A stretch of 64,000 nt of DNA from Chelatococcus sp. YT9 (GTDB taxonomy: Bacteria; Pseudomonadota; Alphaproteobacteria; Rhizobiales; Beijerinckiaceae), in contig NZ_JAHBRW010000002.1 of assembly GCF_018398315.1 (NCBI RefSeq), positions 1,658,637 to 1,722,636 on the forward strand, written 5' to 3'. Both the position numbers and the translations under genes were made by a program. How positions within the stretch are numbered: the first letter of the stretch is position 1; every line of letters starts with the position of its first letter. Below the pieces are notes generated by a model. That model did no database searches and was not told the origin of the DNA. It was given only the letters and a program-made list of their open reading frames with translations. Below, in pieces: positions 50,885-59,257 of this stretch.

Positions 50885-51850
50885 ATGAGCACGAGCGAAG
50901 TGCAGGCCATTGTGGCGATGATCGATGCCGAAACGGCCGCGATCATGAAGCAGGAGCCCGAGGAGACAAAAAAGCTGCGCGAAGGTCGGCTCGACGACAA
51001 GGCCGGCGCCTACGGACAGTATTTCGGGACCTGGGACATCGCGGCAGGGATGCTGCGCGATTGTTCCATGTACGCTCTCTATCCACTGCTGCGCCTCGCG
51101 CGGCAGAAGCGCAGCGATCTCAATATCTCCGTCATGGTCGATGAGATGCTGCCGCCCTACACGAATTACCTCGGCTACAGCGGCTTCCCGACGCTGGAGC
51201 GGCTGGGCGATTTGATGCGACCCGTTCTGAGAGAGGCGAACCAAGAGGACACCGACGCGCTTCTCTCAGCTTACCTGCGTTATGCCAACCGGCTTTACTG
51301 CTGGGTCTATCACTACTTTCCCTGGAATCTGGGCGAACACTATCGCTATCCCGATGACGCGGAAGGCCGAGCGGCCGACGCGCAAGCGGCGCGCGATGCT
51401 GCCGCGATCGTCGACGGCTTCACGCCGAGCGACACCTTCATCAGGCTGACTTGGCAGCCCCTCTGCGTCAGCGTCCGCGCCTGGCTTGCGGTCGATCAAA
51501 ATCCGGAGCTGTGCCGTGATCTCCTCAATGCCCTGCCCTTCACGGTGCTGCAGGAACATCCGATGGTCACAGGCGAATCGATGTTTGCCTGGACGCCGCT
51601 GACGACGACCGCGCCTGTTCATGTCACCGAGGAGATCCGCTTTGCGCCGATAGGCCGTCTGCGCTTTTCCCAGCGCACCGGCCAGAAGCTTGTGGTTCAA
51701 TACGGCGCGACCAAGGAAACGATCCGCGCGCCGCTTCTCGGCGCGGTCGCCGCCGAGGACAAGGCGAAGCTTCCGGCTATCGGTCGAGCGGTCTGGGACG
51801 CGACTTATGCCTCGAAGGAACTGATCTGGCTCACCGTCGAGCGCGCCTGA
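50885..51850 (+). CDS. Protein of uncertain family, possibly cucumopine-synthase-related
   Basis: This 321-residue soluble protein has a mostly helical first part (1-235) with aromatic clusters (MYALYPLLRLAR, NRLYCWVYHYFPWNLGEHYRYP in parts). The shorter C-terminal part is probably beta-rich (EEIRFAPIGRLRFSQ, then LPAIGRAVWDATYASKELIWLTV). That last part reminds me of the cyclophilin-like DUF3830/cucumopine-synthase group, found beside hydantoinase genes. The resemblance is from memory and weak, and the usual domain order may be reversed. It shares a promoter motif with the dpp-hyu operon, so it likely acts on the same compound. Confidence 0.7.
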   Translation: MSTSEVQAIVAMIDAETAAIMKQEPEETKKLREGRLDDKAGAYGQYFGTWDIAAGMLRDCSMYALYPLLRLARQKRSDLNISVMVDEMLPPYTNYLGYSGFPTLERLGDLMRPVLREANQEDTDALLSAYLRYANRLYCWVYHYFPWNLGEHYRYPDDAEGRAADAQAARDAAAIVDGFTPSDTFIRLTWQPLCVSVRAWLAVDQNPELCRDLLNALPFTVLQEHPMVTGESMFAWTPLTTTAPVHVTEEIRFAPIGRLRFSQRTGQKLVVQYGATKETIRAPLLGAVAAEDKAKLPAIGRAVWDATYASKELIWLTVERA

Positions 51851-51856
51851 TCGGCT

Positions 51857-52441
51857 TCAGGCTGCAACGCGGCGCTCTTCGCGGGCGTCGCGCAGCATCG
51901 CGAGAAAGGCGCGCATCACGAAAGCGTGGTCATGCCAGGTTCGGCCGCTGACCAGGTTGCCATCTACGACATAAGGCTCGTCCACGAAGATGCCGCCACA
52001 GACCTCCAGGTCGAAGCGGCATTTGCGCACGCAGGACATGCGCCGCCCCCGCACCCTGTCGGCGCGTGCGGGGATCTCGACGCCATGACAGACGCTGGCT
52101 ATCGGCTTGCCCGCATCAAAGAAATGCTGAGTGATGCGGATGAGATCCTCATCATCACGAATGTACTCGGGGGCCCGTCCACCACTGAAGAAAATGCCGG
52201 CATAGGCTGCGGGATCAATATCGCGGAAGGCGACGTTCGCCTCGATCTGGTAGCCTTCCCATTCCCGAGTGATGGTCCACCCCGGGCGGACCTCGTGCAG
52301 AACCATCTGGAACAGGCGCTTCTGCGGCCCGGCGACCACGGGCAGGAAATCATCCTCCTGCAAGCGCAAGAGCGGATAAAGCGTATCAAGCGTCTCTGAC
52401 GCATCCCCGACAATAATAAGAACCTTATCCTGCTGCTGCAT
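51857..52441 (-). CDS. DJ-1/PfpI family protein
   Basis: The 194-residue protein has the DJ-1/PfpI fold: KVLIIVGDASETLDTLYPLL, a glutamate-equivalent region, IFFSGGRAPEYIRDDEDLIRI in part, and the nucleophile elbow IASVCHGVEIPA with the conserved cysteine. Members are glyoxalases, deglycase-like enzymes, amidases or isonitrile hydratases. It is convergent with the 50885 gene (6 bases between stops). A role in the same pathway is possible but not shown. Confidence 0.9.
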   Translation of the reverse strand: MQQQDKVLIIVGDASETLDTLYPLLRLQEDDFLPVVAGPQKRLFQMVLHEVRPGWTITREWEGYQIEANVAFRDIDPAAYAGIFFSGGRAPEYIRDDEDLIRITQHFFDAGKPIASVCHGVEIPARADRVRGRRMSCVRKCRFDLEVCGGIFVDEPYVVDGNLVSGRTWHDHAFVMRAFLAMLRDAREERRVAA

Positions 52442-52544
52442 GTTCCGTACTCCGGAAATATTGCGCGCGTGACTTACATCAATCTTGTTGAATGGGCTTG
52501 GAGAAAAACGTCACCCCGCCCGATCGAAAAAGATGAATTGATCA

Positions 52545-53342
52545 TTACGCCACGAGGGATGGCCTGTGCTCATCGAACACACCGCGTTCGAGAAAGATGC
52601 GTGTAATCTTGTTGACGAGATCCGCGAAGCGCGGGTCGACGCGCGCCCCAAGCCCGCGCGGTCGCGGTAGATCGACCTTGAAGACACTGTCGATCGTGCC
52701 GGGACGCGGGCTCATGACAATCACCCTGTCGGCGAGCAGCACCGCCTCGTCGATAGAATGGGTAATGAAGAACACCGTCATGCGGTCACGGGTCCACAAA
52801 GTCTCGAGATCAAGCCGCATCTGCTCACGGGTCAGAGCATCAAGCGCGCCGAAGGGCTCGTCCATCAGGAGGATGGTCGGCTGGTGGATGAGGCCGCGCG
52901 CGATGGCCGCGCGCTGCTGCATGCCACCCGACAACTCGAAGGGATAGCGATCCATGAACTGGCCGAGGCCCACCGCATCGAGAAGGCTCTCGGCGCGGGT
53001 GCGATAAGCCTTCACATTCAGTCCGCGCAGCTGGATCTGCAGCAGTACGTTGCCAAGAATATCCCGCCAGTCCACCAGCGTCGCTCGCTGGAAGACGATG
53101 CCGGTATCAGAGCGGGGACCGCTGACGACTTCCCCTGCGACGCGCACCACCCCCTCCGTCGCAGGTGTCAGCCCCGTCACGAGCCTCAGGAGCGTGCTCT
53201 TGCCGCAACCGGAGGGACCGACCACGGCTACAAACTCTCCCTCGCGAATTTCGAGGTCGACGTTTTGCAGCGCGACGGTCTGCTGAAGGCCGCGGATGAA
53301 GGTCTTGCCCACATCCGCGAGCGCAATATGTGCAGGCGCCAT
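52545..53342 (-). CDS. ABC transporter ATP-binding protein, Tau/Ssu/Thi type
   Basis: The protein (265 residues from ATG 53342) has Walker [10 protein letters not shown], signature LSGGMQQR, Walker B LLMDEPFGALD and H-loop FITHSIDEA, the pattern of nitrate/sulfonate/thiamine-precursor importers. Its start is seven bases after the binding-protein stop. GTG 53381 is in frame and would overlap that gene. It is the last gene of an operon ordered IclR regulator, permease, binding protein, ATPase. Confidence 0.93.
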   Translation of the reverse strand: MAPAHIALADVGKTFIRGLQQTVALQNVDLEIREGEFVAVVGPSGCGKSTLLRLVTGLTPATEGVVRVAGEVVSGPRSDTGIVFQRATLVDWRDILGNVLLQIQLRGLNVKAYRTRAESLLDAVGLGQFMDRYPFELSGGMQQRAAIARGLIHQPTILLMDEPFGALDALTREQMRLDLETLWTRDRMTVFFITHSIDEAVLLADRVIVMSPRPGTIDSVFKVDLPRPRGLGARVDPRFADLVNKITRIFLERGVFDEHRPSLVA

Positions 53343-53349
53343 GGCCGTG

Positions 53350-54330
53350 TTATTCGACGAAGGTGTTTGTGAAGAAGGCACTTGCGGGTTTGTCGGTCTC
53401 GACGCCCTGGTAAGTCTTCAGCAGCTTGAGCGTATTGGCCCAGTCAGCCTCGGATCCAACGCCGATCGGCTTGCCCTTCGTATTGGGTGATTCCATCTTC
53501 GCAAGCGAGACATCCATCTGCTGGCGCAGGATCTTGGCATCGAGGACCGGCTTGCTCTTGAGAGCGGCGGCGACGACACCTTCCGGGTCCTTGGCAGCCT
53601 CAGTGAAAGTCTTCTGCGTCGCGCGGGCAAAGCGCTTCACAAGGTCTGGCGATTTCGCGGCCGTCTGGTCATTTGTGACGAGCGTGAGGCCAACCAGCTG
53701 GACGCCCAAATCGTCGAAGGAGAGCACGGAGGCCGGCACGCCTTGTGCCTCCATCACGAAGGACTGGGCATCGACACTGCCGAGCGTCGCGTCAGCGCGC
53801 TTTTCCAGCACAGCCACGACTTTCGCCGCGGCATCGACATTAACCAGCTTGATCTTGCTGGCATCTAGTTTATTGGCCGCCACGACGGCGGGAAACAGAG
53901 CAGTCAGAGCGTCGCCCGCGGTGATGGAAATCGTCCTGCCCTCAAGATCCTTCGCCGTCTGAATATTGGCATCCTTGCGGGCGACGACGGCGAAGATGCC
54001 GCTGTTCATCAGCGACATGACGGTCTTGATCGGAATACCTTTCGATACGCTCACGATGACGGTGCCGGCGTCAACAATACCAAAGGTGTCGCTGTTGGCG
54101 CCGAGAGCTTGCGCGGTCGCTGCACCACCGCGCCCTTCGTTGATGGTAAGATCGATACCCTCGTCGCGGTAGAAACCCTTCTCCACGCCATAGTAAAACG
54201 GGGCGTGAAATCCAAGAAGCTGCCAATTAAGCCTGAGGCTCGCCTTGTCAGCGGCCGAGGCGCTTCCAAGCCCGATCACAACTGATGCTGCCAAACCTGC
54301 AGCAATGCCTATGATACGCTTCATCGTCAT
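53350..54330 (-). CDS. ABC transporter substrate-binding protein, NMT1/ThiY-like
   Basis: This 326-residue periplasmic protein has a signal peptide (GIAAGLAASVVIGLGSASA) and the NMT1 pattern: LRLNWQLLGFHAPFYYGVEKGFYRDEGIDL in parts, then GIPIKTVMSLMNSGIFAVVARKD in parts. The NWQ...FYYG motif is shared by binders of pyrimidine thiamine precursors, riboflavin-type and other heteroaromatic ligands. Ligand cannot be fixed. It lies 63 bases after the permease gene. Confidence 0.92.
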   Translation of the reverse strand: MTMKRIIGIAAGLAASVVIGLGSASAADKASLRLNWQLLGFHAPFYYGVEKGFYRDEGIDLTINEGRGGAATAQALGANSDTFGIVDAGTVIVSVSKGIPIKTVMSLMNSGIFAVVARKDANIQTAKDLEGRTISITAGDALTALFPAVVAANKLDASKIKLVNVDAAAKVVAVLEKRADATLGSVDAQSFVMEAQGVPASVLSFDDLGVQLVGLTLVTNDQTAAKSPDLVKRFARATQKTFTEAAKDPEGVVAAALKSKPVLDAKILRQQMDVSLAKMESPNTKGKPIGVGSEADWANTLKLLKTYQGVETDKPASAFFTNTFVE

Positions 54331-54393
54331 GCCAAATCCTCCCCACTTGAAGCTCGCTTTCGAGCTATCGACGTCTTCTTATGGTATATGCGT

Positions 54394-55161
54394 CTATGTG
54401 CCGTGGCTCAGTCTTGCGACGTGCCAAGGAAGAACAATCTTTTCAAGTATCTCGATGAGATAGTAAAATGCGAGACCGATGACGCCAAGAACAAGGATCG
54501 TCGCGAAGACCATCGCCGTCATCAACTGGCCGTTGTAAGTAATGATGAGATAGCCAAGTCCGTTGTCGGACGAGACGAATTCCGCGACGACCGCCGCCGT
54601 CGAGGCTAGCGCGGCAGCGACCTTGAGGCCTGTGAAGATGGAAGGCAGCGCGCTCGGAAACTGGATCCGCATGAAGGTTCGCAGGCCCCTGGCGCCAGTG
54701 GCGCGCGCGAATTCCATGATGCCGGGATCGACCGTCTTGAAGCCCACAACCGCATTCACGATGATCGGAAAGAACGTCAGCAGAAAGACCAGCAGCAGTT
54801 TCGGCATCGTCCCGAAGCCGAACCAGATGATAAACAAAGGCGCAATCGCAATCTTCGGCACGATCTGCAGAAAGACCACGATCGGATAGACGGCGCGCTC
54901 GAACAGGGCGGAATAGGCGAGCGCCATGGCAAGCGGAACGCCGACGGCCGCACTCAAAAGGAATCCACCGACCATGTTGACGGTTGTCGGGATCGCATTG
55001 TCAGCAACATGCGCCCAATTGGTCACCATACTTCTGATGATCAAGCTGGGAGACGGCAGGAGATAGGCGGGAACGTCGAGCGCCCGGACGCCCCCTTCCC
55101 ACACCAGGACAAGACCAACGGCGGTCATAATGGCGAGGGTGGGGAATTTCCGGTTTGCCAT
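54394..55161 (-). CDS. ABC transporter permease, SsuC/TauC type
   Basis: The 255-residue membrane protein has about six helices and the coupling loop MEFARATGARGLRTFMRIQFPSALPSIFTGLKVAAALASTAAVVAEF in parts. Its ATG overlaps the IclR stop by one base (TAATG), indicating coupled translation with the regulator. It pairs with the ATPase at 52545 and the binding protein at 53350. Confidence 0.92.
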   Translation of the reverse strand: MANRKFPTLAIMTAVGLVLVWEGGVRALDVPAYLLPSPSLIIRSMVTNWAHVADNAIPTTVNMVGGFLLSAAVGVPLAMALAYSALFERAVYPIVVFLQIVPKIAIAPLFIIWFGFGTMPKLLLVFLLTFFPIIVNAVVGFKTVDPGIMEFARATGARGLRTFMRIQFPSALPSIFTGLKVAAALASTAAVVAEFVSSDNGLGYLIITYNGQLMTAMVFATILVLGVIGLAFYYLIEILEKIVLPWHVARLSHGT

Positions 55162-55979
55162 TATCCCGCCGCCCTTGATGTCCGTGTGTTGGCTTCAGCG
55201 ATACGGCGGCAGAAGGGAGCGATGGCCGCTTTGCCGGCAATCGCCGCCGCCGCTTCGTTCAAGGGTGGGGCCAGTTCACTGAGCTTGGCCTTGGTCCACC
55301 GGACGGTCGGGCCGACGATGGCGATGCTGCCGAGAAACACATGCGTCTTCGGATCGAGGATCGGCACGGCAATGGCCGCGGCGCCAAGGTCGCCTTCGTC
55401 GTAGGCAAGGGCATAGCCCTGGCGTTCCACGCGGGACAGTTCAAGTGCGAGCTCGTCCTCGGACTGGATGGCGTTGGGGCCTGTATCCGGGCTGCCCATC
55501 AGCCCCTGCTTGCGCACGAGACGCAGCGCCTCCGCGCGAGGTTGCGAAGCCAGGAAAACCTTGCCGGCCGCCATTGTGTGCAGCACCACAGGGCGGCCGA
55601 GATTGGCGTCGAAACGTAAGCCCGGTTTCGCGCCTTGCGCTTCGCTCAGAATGACGAGACGATCGTCGTCACGCCAGGCGAGCCGCACCAGTTCGCCCGA
55701 GAGCGCCGCCAGTTCGTCGAGCGTCGGCTGGCAAATGTCGAGGAAGCCGAGTTCGCCCAGTTGCTTGAAGGCAATAAGTGCCAGCTCCAACGTCAAGGCG
55801 TAGTTGCCGCTTGCCTTGTCTTGGCGGACGACGCCGCGGCCGATCAGGTCGGTCAGAAGCCGATGGGCCGTCGGCTTGGACAAATGCGCTGCTTGCGCCG
55901 CCTCCTGCAGCGATACGCCGGCGGCCCGCTCCGTGAGAGCGCCCAAGAGATCAAAGATTCGATCGACAGCAGTGCGCAT
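55161..55979 (-). CDS. IclR-family transcriptional regulator
   Basis: The protein (272 residues) has an N-terminal winged helix (RIFDLLGALTERAAGVSLQEAAQAAHLSKPTAHRLLTDL in parts) and the IclR effector domain, with LVILSEAQGAKPGLRF, GRPVVLHTMAAGKVFLAS and YDEGDLGAAAIAVPILDP. It is the first gene of the transporter operon and probably represses it until the imported compound or a product binds. ATG 55979 begins the family match; a longer frame to 56036 would run through the palindrome at 55986-56004. Confidence 0.92.
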   Translation of the reverse strand: MRTAVDRIFDLLGALTERAAGVSLQEAAQAAHLSKPTAHRLLTDLIGRGVVRQDKASGNYALTLELALIAFKQLGELGFLDICQPTLDELAALSGELVRLAWRDDDRLVILSEAQGAKPGLRFDANLGRPVVLHTMAAGKVFLASQPRAEALRLVRKQGLMGSPDTGPNAIQSEDELALELSRVERQGYALAYDEGDLGAAAIAVPILDPKTHVFLGSIAIVGPTVRWTKAKLSELAPPLNEAAAAIAGKAAIAPFCRRIAEANTRTSRAAG

Positions 55980-55985
55980 GAAAAA

Positions 55986-56004
55986 ACCGGAATTACGTTC
56001 CGGT
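55986..56004. promoter_or_regulatory. IclR-type operator palindrome ACCGGAA-N5-TTCCGGT
   Basis: A perfect 7-bp inverted repeat with a 5-base spacer lies seven bases before the IclR start. The GGAA-N5-TTCC core agrees with known IclR-family sites, so autoregulation is likely. It is flanked by A6 on the left and a T6 run on the right, so it could also fold as a terminator or attenuator in RNA. Confidence 0.6.
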
Positions 56005-56102
56005 AATTTTTTGCCCCAAGCGGGCCGGACCGTCAAGGGCCATCAAGCGCCTATGAGCAGCTTCCCCCGCAGGGTGATCATCGAAACGGCTCAGATCGCC
56101 TC

Positions 56103-56131
56103 TTGACTTGTATTGAATTTGTATCTTTTAT
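56103..56131 (+). promoter_or_regulatory. Promoter of the HutC-FGGY-BtpA operon
   Basis: TTGACT (56103-56108) and TTTTAT (56126-56131) are separated by 17 bases in a distinctly AT-rich stretch, 28 bases before the first gene. TTGTATTGAATTTGTAT inside it has a repeated TTGTAT that may be the regulator's site. Assignment is by pattern only. Confidence 0.5.
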
Positions 56132-56158
56132 GCTTGAAATAATTCAGAGGGCCGTCTG

Positions 56159-56899
56159 TTGATCCGCTATCAGGAAATCGCGCATGATCTGCGAGGAAGC
56201 CTCGAGGCGACCGGCGACGTGACGCGCGCCATAGCGTCGGAGAATGAACTCTGTCAGCGTTATGGCGCGAGCCGCACCACGATCCGCGCCGCTCTGAAGC
56301 AACTGGAGAACGAGGGGCTTATCGAGCGCCGGCAAGGCAAAGGCACCTTCTACAGACCCCCCCACATCGCCAAGAATCTTGGCAGCATCGTCGACTTTCA
56401 CACCGAGGCGCGCCTCGCGGGCCGCATTCCCACCACCCATGTCGTTGCCATGGAAACGCGCGCCGCGACCCCTGCGGATACGGTGCTGTTCGGTTTCCCC
56501 ATGACCCGAGCCGGCGTCGTTGAACTCACCCGTCTGCGCAAGCTGGATGGGCAGCCCGCCGTCTTGCAGCGCTCCCTGCTCGACCGGTCCGTCGTCAAGG
56601 GCATCACGGCGGGGATGCTGGAGAACGCCTCTCTCTATGGACTTCTTGCGGAACACAACGGCATCCGCGTCGCGACAATCGAGGAAACCCTGGAGCCTTG
56701 CCAGATCGGGGCACAGGACGCCGATCTTCTCGACATCCCCGTAGGCAGTGCGGTGTTCCGCTCGCATCGCGTGGCCCGCGATCGCGAGGGAGCGGTTATT
56801 GAAGTCAGCGACAACCTCGTTCGAGGTGATATCTACCGCTTCACCATTCGTCGACAGGTAGATACCGACATGCAGGACACCCTACGAGGGACGATATGA
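56159..56899 (+). CDS. GntR-family transcriptional regulator, HutC/UTRA subfamily
   Basis: The 246-residue protein has a GntR winged helix (YQEIAHDLRGSLEATGDVTRAIASENELCQRYGASRTTIRAALKQLENEGLIERRQGKGTFY in parts) and a UTRA ligand domain (from about residue 80, TRAGVVELTRLRKLDGQPAVLQRSLLD in parts). The start is TTG at 56159, preceded by AGAGGG. It overlaps the kinase gene by four bases and heads the operon, so it probably represses it and is relieved by a sugar or sugar phosphate. Confidence 0.92.
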   Translation: MIRYQEIAHDLRGSLEATGDVTRAIASENELCQRYGASRTTIRAALKQLENEGLIERRQGKGTFYRPPHIAKNLGSIVDFHTEARLAGRIPTTHVVAMETRAATPADTVLFGFPMTRAGVVELTRLRKLDGQPAVLQRSLLDRSVVKGITAGMLENASLYGLLAEHNGIRVATIEETLEPCQIGAQDADLLDIPVGSAVFRSHRVARDREGAVIEVSDNLVRGDIYRFTIRRQVDTDMQDTLRGTI

Positions 56900-58446
56900 G
56901 CGTCGTCCTCGCCTTTGATCTTGGCGGCACGAGCTTCCGCGCCGCTCTCATCGATGCGAAGGGCACAACCCACGCCGAGAGCGCGATTTTCGGGCCGACG
57001 ATCATCGACCGCCTCGGCTGGTCGGAGATCGACGCGAACGATTGGTGGCAGACCCTGACCGAGGCCTGCCGTCAGCTGGCCGATGAGGAGCCGCTCCTGT
57101 TCGCGAGAGTCGCCGGCATTGCCATCTGCGGCGTCACGCGCACGCAGGTCTTCCTGGGGCGAGACGGCCGCCAGCTGCGGCAGGCGATGACCTGGAAGGA
57201 CACACGGGCTGATGCAACAGCCAAACGCCTGCAGGGCTCTCTCCCGGGCGCTCATCCCGAGACGGCCAAGATCAACGCCTTCCATCCGCTTGCTCGCCTC
57301 GCCTGGCTGCGCGAGCAGGAGGAAGCGACCTTCCGTAGCCTCGCCCGTGTTCTTGAGCCCAAGGACTACCTCAACTTTCGCCTCACCGGCGTGCAGGCGG
57401 GGGATCCGGTGTCCATGGCTAGGCTCATGGCCTCTGCCGAAGCTATTGATGGCGCGGATCTCTTGTCCGCGATTGGCGCGCCCACAACCCTTTTGCCGCG
57501 CGCGATCGAGCCATGCGATACGGTCGGTCGCGTTCTCGATGGCCTCCCGTCACCGCTTGATCAGATTGCCGGGGTCCCGGTGTTCTGCTGCTCCAGCGAC
57601 ACCTGGGCGGCCGCGGCCGGGCTCGGCGCGCTGCGCCCAGGCTATGCCTACAACATTTCCGGCACCACAGAGGTGCTGGGGCTCATCAGCGAGACGCCAG
57701 CCGAGGCGGAAGGTCTCCTGACGGTCGATTGGCGCGGCCTTCACCAGCTTGGCGGCCCGAGTCAGAATGGCGCCGACACGGTGGCCTGGCTGCTCTCGCT
57801 GCTTGGGCGGATCGACGGTGATTATTCCGGTGTCGGCAAGGCGATGGACGTCTTGCTGGCCGGGCGGCGGCATCCGCAGCCGCTTGTTTTTCTGCCCTAT
57901 CTGCAGGGCGAGCGCGTGCCCTATTGGGACCCGACCTTGCGCGGCGCGCTGGTCGGCCTCAATCGCCAGCACGGTGCCACCGACGTCGCCTGGGCCGTGC
58001 TGGAGGGCATCGCATTTCTCAATCGCATCGTGCTCGAAAGAGCGGAGCGGGCAGCCGGCCTCAAGGTCCGGGAAATCCGCTTCGGCGGCGGAGCGGCTGC
58101 GAACCCAGCGTGGCGGCAAATCAAAGCGGATGTCTGTGGCCGCCCGGTCGTCGTCGGCACATCCAAGGAACCTGGCCTGCTTGGCGCCGCGATCGTGGCC
58201 TGGACCGGTCTCGGCCGCTTCGCGTCCCTGGCCGAAGCGCAGGACGCTCTCGTCTCCGTCGCGAGCCGTCACGAGCCGGTTTCGGCCCGCACAGCGATCT
58301 ATAGTCGGTTGTTCGCCCTGTTCAGGCAAAGCGAGCAGGCGCTTGCCCCCATTTCGCGTGACCTCGCAGCCCTCTCTCGTCAGTCCGAGACGCTGCCGGG
58401 CGTTCATGCATCACCTCTGACTGATACTAAGGATCCATCCCCATGA
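56896..58446 (+). CDS. FGGY-family carbohydrate kinase
   Basis: This 516-residue kinase has the N-terminal ATPase loop VVLAFDLGGTSFRAALID, the family's first signature region around ITRTQVFLG-like ICGVTRTQVFL and TWKDTRAD, and the C-terminal LEGIAFLNRIVLERAERAAGLKVREIRFGGGAAANPAWRQIKADVCGRPV in parts, the second FGGY signature. It phosphorylates a sugar or polyol with ATP. It resembles xylulokinase-type members, but the FGGY family is too broad for substrate prediction. It overlaps btpA-like by four bases. Confidence 0.92.
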   Translation: MSVVLAFDLGGTSFRAALIDAKGTTHAESAIFGPTIIDRLGWSEIDANDWWQTLTEACRQLADEEPLLFARVAGIAICGVTRTQVFLGRDGRQLRQAMTWKDTRADATAKRLQGSLPGAHPETAKINAFHPLARLAWLREQEEATFRSLARVLEPKDYLNFRLTGVQAGDPVSMARLMASAEAIDGADLLSAIGAPTTLLPRAIEPCDTVGRVLDGLPSPLDQIAGVPVFCCSSDTWAAAAGLGALRPGYAYNISGTTEVLGLISETPAEAEGLLTVDWRGLHQLGGPSQNGADTVAWLLSLLGRIDGDYSGVGKAMDVLLAGRRHPQPLVFLPYLQGERVPYWDPTLRGALVGLNRQHGATDVAWAVLEGIAFLNRIVLERAERAAGLKVREIRFGGGAAANPAWRQIKADVCGRPVVVGTSKEPGLLGAAIVAWTGLGRFASLAEAQDALVSVASRHEPVSARTAIYSRLFALFRQSEQALAPISRDLAALSRQSETLPGVHASPLTDTKDPSP

Positions 58447-59255
58447 AGACCCTCGTTCGCGACGAATATGGCCTCGATCACCTGCTGATCGGCTGCGTCC
58501 ATACCCTCGCCTTGCCCGGTACGCCGCTTTACGATCGCTCCGGCGGCATGCGCAAGATCGTGGCCCAGGCCCGTGAGGAAGCAAAGATCCTCGAGGACGC
58601 CGGCTTCAGTGCGCTTCTTTACACGAACGAATCCGACATGCCTTACGAGGCGAACATGCCGATCGAGGTCATCACGGCGATGACCGACGTGATCGCGGAA
58701 TGCCAAGCGCAGACGAAGCTGCCGCATGGCGTCAACATGCTGATCGATCCGCCGGCCTCGATCGCGGTGGCGCACGCCACGGGTGGGCGTTTCGTGCGTG
58801 CCTTCCTCACCGGCTCGCTCGTCGGGGACATCGGAACGATGACCCCCGATGGTGCCCGTGCGCTGAGGCTGCGCGCTAATCTGGACGCCGAGAACATCCG
58901 CATCATCTGCAACGTCACGCCGGGCTTCTCAATCAATGTCGATACCCGCCCCGTCGAGCAGCAGGCATCGGGTGCCGTTTTCATCGGCCTCGCCGATGTG
59001 GTCTGCGTCAGCGGCCCAGCCGCGGGCAAGGAGGCTGATGTCTCGCTCATTGAGCGCGTCGCGCGACAGGTCCCTGACACGCCCGTGGCCGTCGGTACCG
59101 GCGTCGCGGAAGAGAATATCGCACGGCTCGCCGAGGTGGCCGACATCTTCATCGTCGGCACGTCGATCAAGAAGGACCGGCAGACGCTCAACGCTGTCGA
59201 GCCGGCGCGAGCACAGGCTTTCGTGCGCGCCTATGAGAACAGGAAGGCGGACTGA
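58443..59255 (+). CDS. BtpA/SgcQ family TIM-barrel protein
   Basis: The protein (270 residues) matches the BtpA family: LIGCVHTLALPGTPLYD at the N-terminus, EDAGFSALLYTNESDMPY, LPHGVNMLIDPPASIAVAHATGGRFVRAF in parts, and PVAVGTGVAEENIARLAEVADIFIVGTSIKKD in parts near a phosphate-binding-like C-terminus. Cyanobacterial BtpA is linked to photosystem I; bacterial SgcQ lies in sugar operons. In this operon a sugar-phosphate lyase, isomerase or ribosyl-group enzyme is more plausible. No function is proven. Confidence 0.88.
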   Translation: MKTLVRDEYGLDHLLIGCVHTLALPGTPLYDRSGGMRKIVAQAREEAKILEDAGFSALLYTNESDMPYEANMPIEVITAMTDVIAECQAQTKLPHGVNMLIDPPASIAVAHATGGRFVRAFLTGSLVGDIGTMTPDGARALRLRANLDAENIRIICNVTPGFSINVDTRPVEQQASGAVFIGLADVVCVSGPAAGKEADVSLIERVARQVPDTPVAVGTGVAEENIARLAEVADIFIVGTSIKKDRQTLNAVEPARAQAFVRAYENRKAD

Positions 59256-59257
59256 TC

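Noticed and set aside
52443-52457. TTCCG-N5-CGGAA palindrome before the DJ-1/PfpI gene as a second IclR site
   Set aside because: The half-sites face the opposite way from the IclR palindrome, and the segment doubles as the ribosome-binding site, so chance is as likely.
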